Shown here: positions 36,760-46,229 of the stretch, in pieces
How the letters are laid out: every line of letters begins with the position of its first letter
How positions within the stretch are numbered: the first letter of the stretch is position 1
Assembly: GCA_026395215.1 (NCBI GenBank)
Contig: JAPLZC010000010.1
Location: 204,150 to 263,120 of the forward strand
Length of the DNA: 58,971 nucleotides
DNA from: Candidatus Staskawiczbacteria bacterium
Lineage (GTDB): Bacteria > Patescibacteriota > Minisyncoccia > Minisyncoccales > Staskawiczbacteraceae
Direction of reading: 5' to 3'
Notes under the pieces: generated by a model
Databases searched by the model: none
Told to the model about the DNA's origin: nothing
Seen by the model: the letters and a program-made list of their open reading frames with translations, nothing else
Translations under genes and position numbers: made by a program

Positions 36760-37695
36760 ATGAATAAAAATTTACTGATTATTTTAATTTCTACGTGCTT
36801 TTTTGCGGACGGGGTTTTTGCAGCAGACAGAGTAGATATTAATACAGCTTCTTTGCAACAATTAGACACTCTAACTGGAATTGGACCGGTATATGCGCAA
36901 CGTATAATAGATGGCAGGCCGTATTCTTCAATAAATGATCTAGATAATGTAAAAGGAATTGGACCGGCAACTTTGCAAAAAATAAAAGACCAAGGATTAG
37001 CCTGTGTAAATTGTTCGACGTCCGACGTCGAACAAACTCAGCCGACTCCCCCTGTGCCAACGCCCACTCCAACACCTAACACCCAAAATCCAACACCTAT
37101 AACCTACCCATCGGGCATATATATAAACGAAATTTTGCCAAATCCGACGGGGGCGGATGAAACAGACGAATATGTAGAAATTTACAACTCAAATAGTACC
37201 GATGTGGATTTGTCTGGGTGGCAGTTACAAGACAGAGCCGGTACAATAACAACCTACACAATCCCAAGCATCACCAAAATTATGGCCAACGGATTTTTAG
37301 TCCTCAAAAGACCAGAGACAAAAATAATGTTGAATAATGAACAGGATGGTTTAAACTTGCTAACACCAGATAAAAAGACCGTGGACTCTGTTAATTTTAC
37401 TTCGTCTCCTTTAGGACAATCTTATGGTAAAACATCCTCCGGATGGAGTTGGAGCACAACTCTAACACCTGGGACTATGAATATTATTACGGCTATTACA
37501 AAAGCAGTATTGCCAAAAGCAGATAATTCTGTTAAAAATAACAGTGTTACCCCGCTTGCAGCGGGTTTGAGCCAAAGCATAGATATCAACCAGACAAATC
37601 CTTGGTTTTTATTTTTTACGGTTTTGGGGGTAACGATAATTTTAGCTATATTAGTATTATTAATTAAATTAAGGTTTTTTAAAACACAACACTAA
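36760..37695 (+). CDS. Secreted ComEA-like HhH plus lamin-tail-domain protein
   Basis: Signal peptide, VDINTASLQQLDTLTGIGPVYAQRIIDGRPYSS, INEILPNPTGADETDEYVEIYN, C-terminal TM. Confidence 0.88.
   Translation: MNKNLLIILISTCFFADGVFAADRVDINTASLQQLDTLTGIGPVYAQRIIDGRPYSSINDLDNVKGIGPATLQKIKDQGLACVNCSTSDVEQTQPTPPVPTPTPTPNTQNPTPITYPSGIYINEILPNPTGADETDEYVEIYNSNSTDVDLSGWQLQDRAGTITTYTIPSITKIMANGFLVLKRPETKIMLNNEQDGLNLLTPDKKTVDSVNFTSSPLGQSYGKTSSGWSWSTTLTPGTMNIITAITKAVLPKADNSVKNNSVTPLAAGLSQSIDINQTNPWFLFFTVLGVTIILAILVLLIKLRFFKTQH
37011..37035. repeat. 25-nt palindrome TTGTTCGACGTC-C-GACGTCGAACAA within the CDS linker
   Basis: 12-bp perfect arms, 1-nt centre. Confidence 0.85.
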
Positions 37696-37769
37696 TCTAC
37701 GGAAAATATTCTAATCTACGGAAACACGAATTCGTATTTTTGTAGATTAGTATAAGATTTGTAGATTAG
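37692..37769. repeat. Nested inverted-repeat element (CTAATCTAC x2 ... GTAGATTAG x2), ending 12 nt before the yebC ATG
   Basis: Units at 37692, 37711, 37742, 37761; same design as 10452-10518. Confidence 0.88.
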
Positions 37770-37781
37770 TATTATACTTTT

Positions 37782-38507
37782 ATGTCAGGACATAGTCATG
37801 CAAAAACAGTCATGGCCACAAAAATGGCCAATAACGCCCAAAAGGGCAAAATGCTATCCAAATACGGCAGACTAATTACAATAGCCGTAAAAGACGGAGG
37901 CGGTTCTGGAGACCCTGAGAAAAATTCTAAGCTTAAGGCTATAATTGAGCAAGCAAAAGGTGCCAATATGCCCAAAGAAAACATTGAAAGGGCAATTAAA
38001 AAAGGAACCGGTGAATTGGCCGGCGAAAGTTTGGAGTCGGTTTCTTACGAAGGTTTTGGCCCAGCTGGAATTGCCGTAGTTGTCAGCGGAATTACTGATA
38101 ATACAAATAGAACTTTAGGCGAAATAAGATCTATTTTTAACCAAAACAACGGTAAAATGGCCGGCGAAGGAGCAGTAAAATGGATGTTTGAGAGTAAAGG
38201 AACAATAACCGTTTCAGTAGCAGGAACATCGAAAGAAGAATTAGAGTTATTAGCCATAGAGCTTGGAGCCGAAGATGTTGCCGCCCGCGAAAACACAGTT
38301 GATATTTACACAAAACCAGAGAATTTAGACCTCGTAAAAAAAGCCCTAGAAGCAAAAGGAATAAAAATAGACTCTGCATCTATAGATTTTGTAGCTAAAG
38401 AAGAAGTCACAATTTCTGAAAAAGAAAGAGAACAAGCCCAACGCCTCTTCGAAGCCCTAGACGACAACGACGCCGTCAACGAAATCTACTCCAACCTAAA
38501 AAACTAA
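37782..38507 (+). CDS. YebC/PmpR family regulatory protein
   Basis: MSGHSHAKTVMATKMANNAQKGKMLSKYGRLI. Confidence 0.96.
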   Translation: MSGHSHAKTVMATKMANNAQKGKMLSKYGRLITIAVKDGGGSGDPEKNSKLKAIIEQAKGANMPKENIERAIKKGTGELAGESLESVSYEGFGPAGIAVVVSGITDNTNRTLGEIRSIFNQNNGKMAGEGAVKWMFESKGTITVSVAGTSKEELELLAIELGAEDVAARENTVDIYTKPENLDLVKKALEAKGIKIDSASIDFVAKEEVTISEKEREQAQRLFEALDDNDAVNEIYSNLKN

Positions 38508-38523
38508 ATTATTCTGTACAAAA

Positions 38524-38551
38524 AAATCCGCAGATTTGTCTCCGCGGATTT
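38524..38551. terminator. Bidirectional terminator
   Basis: AAATCCGC/GCGGATTT with A/T flanks. Confidence 0.78.
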
Positions 38552-38572
38552 TTCATAGATATTATTTCTTAT

Positions 38573-38866
38573 CTATTCAGCGATCTCATCGGCTGGAGCT
38601 AAAAATTTCCTACTAACCGACATAATTCCATCGTAATAACCATCAAGTCCCGACGCAAAAATAGAAATCATTGTTGGGTCCCCTTTTTTTAATGCATCCC
38701 TTAAATTATCAATCTGTATTCTTAATTTGTGAAAAAAATCTAAACTAATACTGGCTTCAAAAACCGCTAAAGACTCTTTTAGTTCTTGTATTTTTTCTAG
38801 ACGTTGTTCTACATATTCAGGATTGACTGTACCATCAGGTTCAGCCATGTCTGTGCAATTATTCAA
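38573..38866 (-). CDS. Hypothetical protein
   Basis: 97 aa ORF, helical. Confidence 0.6.
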   Translation of the reverse strand: MNNCTDMAEPDGTVNPEYVEQRLEKIQELKESLAVFEASISLDFFHKLRIQIDNLRDALKKGDPTMISIFASGLDGYYDGIMSVSRKFLAPADEIAE

Positions 38867-38874
38867 AAGTGTTT

Positions 38875-39045
38875 CTAACTTTGTGCCAAAAGAGCTATCC
38901 TCTCCTTGCCGTCTTTGTAGATCAAAGTTACGAACTGATTGGCAGTATCGTAATTAGTTCCAAAGGCAGCCATTTTTTGTTCTTTGATTTGCTCTAGGGT
39001 TAATTGTTCTTCAACTCTTGGTTCTTCTCCAGTTTTTCTTGGCAT
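38875..39045 (-). CDS. Small protein, 56 aa (MPRKTGEEPRVEEQLTLEQIKEQKMAAFGTNYDTANQFVTLIYKDGKERIALLAQS)
   Basis: Clean ATG-TAG frame below the ORF track cutoff, upstream of 38573 gene. Confidence 0.6.
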   Translation of the reverse strand: MPRKTGEEPRVEEQLTLEQIKEQKMAAFGTNYDTANQFVTLIYKDGKERIALLAQS

Positions 39046-39230
39046 AATTTTATTTTTTATTTAATTTTATTATCTTGCCTTTAGTTTACCCCCGCCCGGC
39101 GACTTCAAGTCAAGGGCCGTATACTGTTTTTTGGCTCAAGCCAAAAAACATACTATTATTGAGAATACAAAAAATCGTAATAAATCAATCGCGTTTTGGC
39201 TAATTTTTTGGTAGAATGGAGATAAACAAA

Positions 39231-39260
39231 CCTGACAAAAGCTAAAGCATTTTGACGGGC
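39231..39260 (+). repeat. CCTGACAAAAGCTAAAGCATTTTGACGGGC hairpin repeat just upstream of the BRO gene
   Basis: Matches 17213-17242 and the ileS/DHH repeat ends. Confidence 0.65.
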
Positions 39261-39271
39261 AAAAACAATAT

Positions 39272-40126
39272 ATGGAAAAAGACAAGGTGGGTGTAGACCA
39301 AAATAAAATAACGAAGATTGTTCTGTTTAAAGGTCAAAAAATTAGGAAAACTATTTACCAAAATGAATGGTGGTTTTCGGTGATAGCTGTTGTGGGCGCT
39401 CTTACAGATAGCTTAGACCCCAATGACTATTGGCATAAAATGAAAACCCGAGTAAAAGATGAAGAAAAAATTGAGTTATCGACAATTTGTCGACAACTGA
39501 AATTAGAATCCTCTGATGGGAAAAAGTATGAAACCGATTGTGCTAACACAGAAGGGATTTTTAGGATTATACAGTCTATCCCCTCGCCCAAGGCTGAGCC
39601 ATTTAAGAGGTGGTTGGCAAAAGTCGGGCATGAGAGAGTGCAGGAAATTGAAAACCCTGAATTAGCGACCAAGCGTACCAGAATGCTTTACAAACTAAAA
39701 GGCTACTCTGATGATTGGATTGAAAAAAGAATGCGCGGGATTTTTATCCGCGAAGAACTTACAGATGAGTGGCAAAAGAGAGGAGCTGCTGAACAAAAGG
39801 ATTATGAAATTTTGACTGCGGAAATTTCAAAGGCGACTTTTGGAGTCACTCCAAGCGATTACAAAAAACTGAAAAATTTAAAACGAGAGAATTTACGAGA
39901 CCACATGGATGATTTAGAATTAATTTTTGTTATGTTGGGAGAACGGTCAACAACGGAAATTCATAGAACCAAAAACTCACAAGGAATGCCAAAATTAAAA
40001 AGTGATGCCACTACGGGTGGAGATATCGCTGGTGGAGCTCGGAAGAAATTAGAGCAAAGATTGGGAAAATCAATAGTTTCTAAAAATAATTATTTAAAAA
40101 GTCCTCAAGACAGGAAAAAATTATGA
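39272..40126 (+). CDS. BRO-N-type phage antirepressor-like protein
   Basis: WWFSVIAVVGALTDSLDPNDYWHKMKTRVKDE; TEGIFRIIQSIPSPKAEPFKRWLAKVGHERVQEIENPE. Confidence 0.9.
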   Translation: MEKDKVGVDQNKITKIVLFKGQKIRKTIYQNEWWFSVIAVVGALTDSLDPNDYWHKMKTRVKDEEKIELSTICRQLKLESSDGKKYETDCANTEGIFRIIQSIPSPKAEPFKRWLAKVGHERVQEIENPELATKRTRMLYKLKGYSDDWIEKRMRGIFIREELTDEWQKRGAAEQKDYEILTAEISKATFGVTPSDYKKLKNLKRENLRDHMDDLELIFVMLGERSTTEIHRTKNSQGMPKLKSDATTGGDIAGGARKKLEQRLGKSIVSKNNYLKSPQDRKKL

Positions 40127-40614
40127 TTATCTTAGGCATTGACCCGGGGTCGGTGATTGTGGGATATTCTATTATTAAGAAACATACTGCTCAGAGGCTT
40201 GAGGTGGTGGATTTTGGGTGTATTATTACGGATAAGTTTGCTACAACGGGAGAAAGATTAAAGCATATTTATAAAGAAGTGAATAAGTTAATAGAGAAAT
40301 ACAAGCCAGGTGTAATGTCCGTGGAAACCTTGTTCTTTTTTAAGAATTTAAAGACTGTTATGCCGGTCAGTCAGACCAGAGGGGTTATTTTATTGGCGGC
40401 AGCAGAGAAGAAACTACTTACCTATGAGTTCACTCCCCTACAGATGAAAATGGCCATTACCGGGTATGGCAGAGCGGAAAAAAAACAAATTAAACAGATG
40501 ATTGAAAAAACAGTAGACATAAGCGGGTTTGATTTGAAAAAGAATAACAGGAAAAAGGATGACGCATATGACGCTTTGGGGGTTGCAATTTGTGCTGCAA
40601 TAAAAAGTTATTAG
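40123..40614 (+). CDS. ruvC: Crossover junction endodeoxyribonuclease RuvC
   Basis: LGIDPGSVIVGYSII, VETLFFFKNLKT, DDAYDALGVAI. Confidence 0.95.
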   Translation: MIILGIDPGSVIVGYSIIKKHTAQRLEVVDFGCIITDKFATTGERLKHIYKEVNKLIEKYKPGVMSVETLFFFKNLKTVMPVSQTRGVILLAAAEKKLLTYEFTPLQMKMAITGYGRAEKKQIKQMIEKTVDISGFDLKKNNRKKDDAYDALGVAICAAIKSY

Positions 40615-40711
40615 GGCGGGTAGAGGCGTCTGTGCAGAAGGGGGTATTGACAATAACTCTTAAAAAAATATAATGATAAAATATAATAATTAAAAATAAC
40701 AAAATAAAAAA

Positions 40712-40891
40712 ATGGAAGAGGAATTTTTAACAAGGTTAATAAGTGAAGACGATGATATTGATGACGCGTGGACAGACACAGATGACGACGATGCCGATGA
40801 TGAAGAAGATGATTTAGACGATGACACAGATGACGCCGATGACGACGCTGAAAAAACTGACGATGACGACACATTAGGCGACGAAGAATAA
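40712..40891 (+). CDS. Extremely acidic 59-aa protein (MEEEFLTRLISEDDDIDDAWTDTDDDDADDEEDDLDDDTDD...)
   Basis: ATG-TAA frame one residue below the ORF cutoff; followed by terminator 40906-40936. Confidence 0.65.
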   Translation: MEEEFLTRLISEDDDIDDAWTDTDDDDADDEEDDLDDDTDDADDDAEKTDDDDTLGDEE

Positions 40892-41010
40892 AATATCCGC
40901 AAAACAGACTCTGCCGACTAAAACTCGGCGGAGTTTTCTTTTCTTCTTGTGTTGTGCTAAGCCTTGCTTTTTTACCGGTTTTGTCCTTTAATTAATGAAT
41001 TAATAAAATT

Positions 41011-43158
41011 ATGAAGAACAAAAAACATATCTGGCTTTTAATATTAAAATACTTGGCCTTTTTATTTTTGGCTGGGTGTTTGTTAATTTTGGCTGTATTT
41101 ATTTATTTCACATGGAATCTACCCCAGCCGGAAAAATTTACTGAAACTCCATTTATACAGTCAACCAAAATATACGACAGCACCGGCAAAACTCTCTTAT
41201 ATGATATTTATGGAGAGGAAAAAAGGGAAATTGTTTCTTTTGATAAAATTTCTGACAATTTGAAACACTCTGTGCTGGCATCGGAAGATTCGCGTTTTTA
41301 TCAACATGGAGGTATAGATCCCATTGGAATACTACGAGCTGTCTGGGTTGATATAACTTCGCAATCAAAAAGCCAAGGAGGGTCCACAATAACTCAACAA
41401 CTTATAAGGTCTGTATATTTAACAAACCAAAAAAGTCTCTCTAGAAAAATACGGGAGGTTGTTTTGAGCATAGAATTGGAAAATAAATATTCTAAGGACC
41501 AAATTCTTGACTGGTATTTGAATCAGATTCCTTTTGGCCAAAACGCGTATGGAGCGGAAGCCGCCAGCCAAACATATTTTAGCAAACCAGCCTCCGACCT
41601 TTCTATAGCTGAGGCGGCGGTTTTAACCGCTATGGTCCCCGCTCCAAGTTATTATTCTCCCTACGGCCCTCATAAAGCGGAATTACTGCAATCAAAAAAT
41701 ACAATATTGGAAAAAATGCAAAAATTAGAATATATAACGCCTGATCAGTTAAAAACAGCCAGAGCTGAAAAATTGAACTTTTCTGAAAATACCCAATCAA
41801 TAAAAGCCCCCGACTTTGTACTGTATGTTAAAAAATATTTAGATGATAAATATGGAGAAAATTACCTAAAAGAAAAAGGGCTAAGGGTTTATACAACTCT
41901 AAACTGGGATCTGCAACAGTTTGTTGAGCAGACTATGAAAGACGCCAACACCACAAATATTAGTAAGGGCGCATATAATGCGGCAATGACTGTTTTAGAC
42001 CCAAGGAACGGCCAAATTTTAGCTTTGGTGGGCTCAAAGGATTACTTTGCAGATTCGTACCCGGCAGGTTGCGAAGATAATGGACCGGGAAACTGTTTAT
42101 TTGACCCAAAATATGACGTAGCCACAATGGGAACTCGTCAGCCGGGATCTTCATTCAAACCTTTTGCCTATGCCACTGCGTTTGAAAAGGGGTACACTCC
42201 AAACACTGTTGTCTGGGACACAAAAACAGAATTCAACCCCAACTGTGATCCAAGTGGAGATCAAAATACAGATCCAAATGGCCAGCAATGTTATAGCCCT
42301 CAAGATTATGACGGCAAAAACAGAGGCCCCGTAACTTTGCGCACTGCGCTTAATTGCTCGTTAAATATTCCAGCTGTAAAAGTTTTGTATTTGGCAGGAA
42401 TCCCCGACACTCTAAAAACAGCGGGCGCCTTGGGCATTACAACTTTGACTGACACAAAAAATTACGGCTTGTCTTTAGTCTTGGGTGGAGGAGATGTTAA
42501 TTTATTAGAAATGACTTCTGCTTACGGGGTTTTTGCGGCAGAAGGAAATTATTTGCCCCCTGTTAGTATTTCAAAAATTACCGATTCGGACGGAAATATT
42601 ATTGAACAAAATCAAACCCAGCCGACAAAGGTTTTAGATACTCAGATTGCCAGACAAATAAATGATATCTTGTCAGACAACAATGCAAGGGCCCCAATTT
42701 TTGGCGCGCACTCCCCTTTATATTTACCAGGATACCAAGTTGCCGCCAAAACAGGCACAACACAAAACTTTGTTGACGGTTGGACAGTAGGATATACGCC
42801 ATTCGCGGTTGTTGGAGTTTGGACAGGTAACAATAATAACTCGCCTACAAATGATGAGGGTGTAGGAATTGCGGCTCCAATGTGGAACAGAATTATGACA
42901 AAAATAGTTTCTGAAAACCCAATACAAAGTTTTACTCCACCAGATCCAATTACAAACAAAAGCCCAGTTTTAATGGGCCAACTTCCAGCAACAGATACTC
43001 ACACAATCTTATACTATATTAACAAAAATAATCCAGAAGGCCCTCAACCTCAAGACCCAACAACTGATCCTCAATACTCTAGCTGGCAGACAGGAATTAA
43101 TAACTGGCTAATATCCTCCGGGAGAACACAAGACATAGTTACTCCCGTTGGCCAATAA
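41011..43158 (+). CDS. Class A penicillin-binding protein (transglycosylase/transpeptidase)
   Basis: ASEDSRFYQHGGIDPIGILRAV, QGGSTITQQL, GSSFKPFAYATAFE, KTGTT. Confidence 0.95.
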   Translation: MKNKKHIWLLILKYLAFLFLAGCLLILAVFIYFTWNLPQPEKFTETPFIQSTKIYDSTGKTLLYDIYGEEKREIVSFDKISDNLKHSVLASEDSRFYQHGGIDPIGILRAVWVDITSQSKSQGGSTITQQLIRSVYLTNQKSLSRKIREVVLSIELENKYSKDQILDWYLNQIPFGQNAYGAEAASQTYFSKPASDLSIAEAAVLTAMVPAPSYYSPYGPHKAELLQSKNTILEKMQKLEYITPDQLKTARAEKLNFSENTQSIKAPDFVLYVKKYLDDKYGENYLKEKGLRVYTTLNWDLQQFVEQTMKDANTTNISKGAYNAAMTVLDPRNGQILALVGSKDYFADSYPAGCEDNGPGNCLFDPKYDVATMGTRQPGSSFKPFAYATAFEKGYTPNTVVWDTKTEFNPNCDPSGDQNTDPNGQQCYSPQDYDGKNRGPVTLRTALNCSLNIPAVKVLYLAGIPDTLKTAGALGITTLTDTKNYGLSLVLGGGDVNLLEMTSAYGVFAAEGNYLPPVSISKITDSDGNIIEQNQTQPTKVLDTQIARQINDILSDNNARAPIFGAHSPLYLPGYQVAAKTGTTQNFVDGWTVGYTPFAVVGVWTGNNNNSPTNDEGVGIAAPMWNRIMTKIVSENPIQSFTPPDPITNKSPVLMGQLPATDTHTILYYINKNNPEGPQPQDPTTDPQYSSWQTGINNWLISSGRTQDIVTPVGQ

Positions 43159-43162
43159 AATA

Positions 43163-44293
43163 TTATACCTGAGTGGATTTTATAGGCATTACTACATAAA
43201 TGTAACTAGCATCCCCTACCGGCTTTAAAATACATGGGCCCTCTTCTTTGCTTACTTCAAATATAACTTCGGAGCTTTTTATGTTTAATAAGCCGTCAAT
43301 TAAAAATTTGTGATTAAAAGACACCTCAATGTTTTCTCCTTCAATTTTGGCAGAAATACTAGATTTGCTTTCGCCAATATCTGGGTCTTGTGCAAAAATT
43401 TCAACTTCCTTGTTTTCCACGTTTGCTATAATCTTAACCTCGTTTATTTTCCCGGCAAAAAGTGAAGCCGCTTTAATCTGATTCAAAAACTCATCTCTTT
43501 TAATAGTGATATGTGTTTTAAATTTATTTGGAATAATTTCCTCATAATTTGGATATTCTCCATCTATTAATCTTGAAATGATTTGAACTTGAGGGTGAGG
43601 AACATCGGCCATTGGAAATTCAAACATAAGTTGGTTTGCTGAAAAATATATCTTCAACTTGCCTTCTTTTTCCCCAAGCGTATTAATTATTTCCCTGGCC
43701 GGTTTTTGCGGAAGTATAAAGGTTACGTTGTTTTTGACGGGCGCTTCCAATGTAATGCTTTTTTCTGCCAATCTAAAGCTGTCTGTGGCAACTATTTTAA
43801 TTATATTTTTTGAAAAAATAAAATAAATTCCCGATATTTCCGGCCTTGCTTGCGAAGGAGAAGCAATATCCACTATTTGGGATAATCCCTGACAAAACTT
43901 TTTATTATCAATTTCTATATAGTCTAAATTTTTAAATTCTGGGATTAAAGGAAACTCTTCAGGACTGAATCCCTGAATTTGGTTTTTGAAACTTTTACAC
44001 TCAATATATAACCCTTGTTTTTTTTCCTCTAGGGAAACCTTGTCGTTAGGTAACAAGGAAACAAAGTTAGATAAAAATTTTGCAGGGACAACAACCTTCC
44101 CCTTTTTCATAATTTTAGCCAATAGCCAAATTTTTAAAGCTGTTTCCAAGTCTGTTGAACTAAAACTTAAATAATTTTCTTCTGCGTTTATTAAAACGTT
44201 ATCTAAAATTGGCAGGGACAAATTTTTCCCGACAATTTTTTCAACCACGTTTAGTCCATTTTTTAAATTTTCTTTTAGGATTTCTACTTTCAT
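43163..44293 (-). CDS. dnaN: DNA polymerase III beta clamp
   Basis: Sliding-clamp architecture, ends VVMPIK; next to dnaA. Confidence 0.95.
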   Translation of the reverse strand: MKVEILKENLKNGLNVVEKIVGKNLSLPILDNVLINAEENYLSFSSTDLETALKIWLLAKIMKKGKVVVPAKFLSNFVSLLPNDKVSLEEKKQGLYIECKSFKNQIQGFSPEEFPLIPEFKNLDYIEIDNKKFCQGLSQIVDIASPSQARPEISGIYFIFSKNIIKIVATDSFRLAEKSITLEAPVKNNVTFILPQKPAREIINTLGEKEGKLKIYFSANQLMFEFPMADVPHPQVQIISRLIDGEYPNYEEIIPNKFKTHITIKRDEFLNQIKAASLFAGKINEVKIIANVENKEVEIFAQDPDIGESKSSISAKIEGENIEVSFNHKFLIDGLLNIKSSEVIFEVSKEEGPCILKPVGDASYIYVVMPIKSTQV

Positions 44294-44498
44294 AATAATT
44301 AATTTTTTTATTAATATTAAATACTTATTGTTATTAGTAAATTTTTATTTTGTGTTTTTATTTTTAAAATAAGAATAGGAATATTTTATTTAGGTTCAAA
44401 TTTTTTTGTGTAAAAGTTGTGGATAAATAATATGAAGAAAATGTGTAATTTATGGTGTGTATTTTTTGAGGTTAAAGGGTTGCTCTTTTTGTACCAAG
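44294..44498. other. Candidate oriC segment between dnaN and dnaA
   Basis: Very AT-rich; perfect DnaA box TGTGGATAA at 44418-44426; second perfect box at 45960-45968 upstream of dnaA. Confidence 0.6.
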
Positions 44499-45854
44499 TT
44501 ATGCACTGTATATCCTCTGTTTTATAATGTTTAGTTCTTCGGTTAGTTTGCTGTTTTCCTCATTTTCTTGCATTATTTTTTTATAAGCATAAATGGCAGT
44601 TGTGTGGTCTTTGCCTCCAAATTTTCTTGCTATTGCTGGGAATGAGTATTTTAACTCTCTTCTGAGTAAAAACATAGCTATTTGCCTTGGTTTTACAATC
44701 TCTTTTCGGCGGGTAGGGTCAAAAAGGTTTTTTTCCTCTAAATTATAGAATTTAGCAACAGACTCTATTATTTTTTTGTAGTTTGCTACATCAAACGGAG
44801 AAAAAACAAAACCCTTTAGAAGTTTTTTGACAGTTTCTATATTCAATTCTTGGTTGATTTTACTGCAAATTAAAAGCTTGTTTAGGGCGCCTTCTAACTC
44901 GCGGATGTTTTTTTTAACATTGGTAGCAATATAATCTAAAATATCTTCTGGCAAATCCATATTTTTTTCCTGTAGTTTTTGTTTTAAAATAACCAGCCTT
45001 GTTTCATAATCTGGTAGGCTGACGTCAGCAATCATTCCCCCTTCAAATCTAGATCTTAGCCTGTCTTCCAATTCAGCTATGGCGTTTGGCGGTCTGTCTG
45101 AGGAAAGTATTATTTGTTTATTTTTTTCATACAAAGAATTAAAAACATGGAAAAACTCCTCCTGGCTTTTGTTTTTCCCGGCAATAAATTGTATATCATC
45201 TAAAATTAGAACATCAATTGGAGCCAAGCTGGCTTTAAAAACTTCCATAGTGTTTGTTCTAATAGCGGAAACAATACCGGAAACAAATTTTTCTGAAGAA
45301 ATATATTTTACTTTTTTCTTTTTTGCCTCGTCGCCTATTTTGTTGCCAATAGCCTGTATTAAATGTGTTTTTCCAAGTCCTGTTCCCCCATAAATAAAAA
45401 GAGGGTTATATGTAAGTCCGGGGTTTTCAGCCACAGCCAAGGCAGCTGCATGAGCCAACTCATTAAACGAGCCCACAACAAAATTATTAAAAGTGTACCT
45501 AGGATTTAAGTTGGTTTCTTTATTTATTTTAAATTCTTCAAATTTTAGTTGAGCGTCTTCTGGCCTTTCATCTTCAATAGTAACCAAAGGCGGGGCATTT
45601 TTTGCTGTTTGGGGTTTTATGACAAAATCCAACTCCTTTATAGAGTCGTCTATATCATGCAGGGTTTTTAAAATCAGCTTATTATATTTATTACTTAGCC
45701 ACTCTTTAGAAAAAGCATTTGGCACTGAAATTATTATTTTCTCATTTTCTTTGGAAATAATCTCAGTATTCTGGAACCAAGTAGCAAAGTTTGCTTTGGA
45801 AATATGAAACTGCATCTGCGCTAGGACAGACTGCCAAAGTTCTATATTATTCAT
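44499..45854 (-). CDS. dnaA: Chromosomal replication initiator DnaA
   Basis: NPLFIYGGTGLGKTHLIQAIGN, VLILDDIQFIAGK, FGGKDHTTAIYAYKKI. Confidence 0.98.
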   Translation of the reverse strand: MNNIELWQSVLAQMQFHISKANFATWFQNTEIISKENEKIIISVPNAFSKEWLSNKYNKLILKTLHDIDDSIKELDFVIKPQTAKNAPPLVTIEDERPEDAQLKFEEFKINKETNLNPRYTFNNFVVGSFNELAHAAALAVAENPGLTYNPLFIYGGTGLGKTHLIQAIGNKIGDEAKKKKVKYISSEKFVSGIVSAIRTNTMEVFKASLAPIDVLILDDIQFIAGKNKSQEEFFHVFNSLYEKNKQIILSSDRPPNAIAELEDRLRSRFEGGMIADVSLPDYETRLVILKQKLQEKNMDLPEDILDYIATNVKKNIRELEGALNKLLICSKINQELNIETVKKLLKGFVFSPFDVANYKKIIESVAKFYNLEEKNLFDPTRRKEIVKPRQIAMFLLRRELKYSFPAIARKFGGKDHTTAIYAYKKIMQENEENSKLTEELNIIKQRIYSA

Positions 45855-46088
45855 ATAATTAAACTAAAAACCATTTGTTAACTTAAAGTATATTGTATTT
45901 TGCCTTTTTATTGAGGCCCTTGTCAAATGAGAGTAAGACAGAGAGAGGTGTTATTAAACTGTGGATAAGCTGTGAAGCCTATGTTATGGGCAGACGCACA
46001 ATAAATATTATGTAATAATCATCTTGTAAATTTCCCTTTTCCAGGTTATACTGTTTATATTATACATTAATAAAATAAATATACTACA

Positions 46089-46223
46089 ATGAGCTTTACA
46101 TACAAACCAAAAAAGAAAAAAAGAGCCCGCACTCACGGCTTTATGAGAAGAAAAAAGACAAAAACCGGCAGACAGGTACTTGCGCGAAGAAGAAGAAAAG
46201 GCAGAGCAAAAATTGCCATATAA
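46089..46223 (+). CDS. rpmH: 50S ribosomal protein L34, 44 aa
   Basis: [44 protein letters not shown]; not in ORF track (short). Confidence 0.95.
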   Translation: MSFTYKPKKKKRARTHGFMRRKKTKTGRQVLARRRRKGRAKIAI

Positions 46224-46229
46224 GCTTTT

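Noticed and set aside
40611-40902. Ser- and His-rich antisense ORFs on the minus strand
   Set aside because: They mirror the GAT/GAC-rich acidic gene at 40712-40891; low-complexity antisense artefacts.
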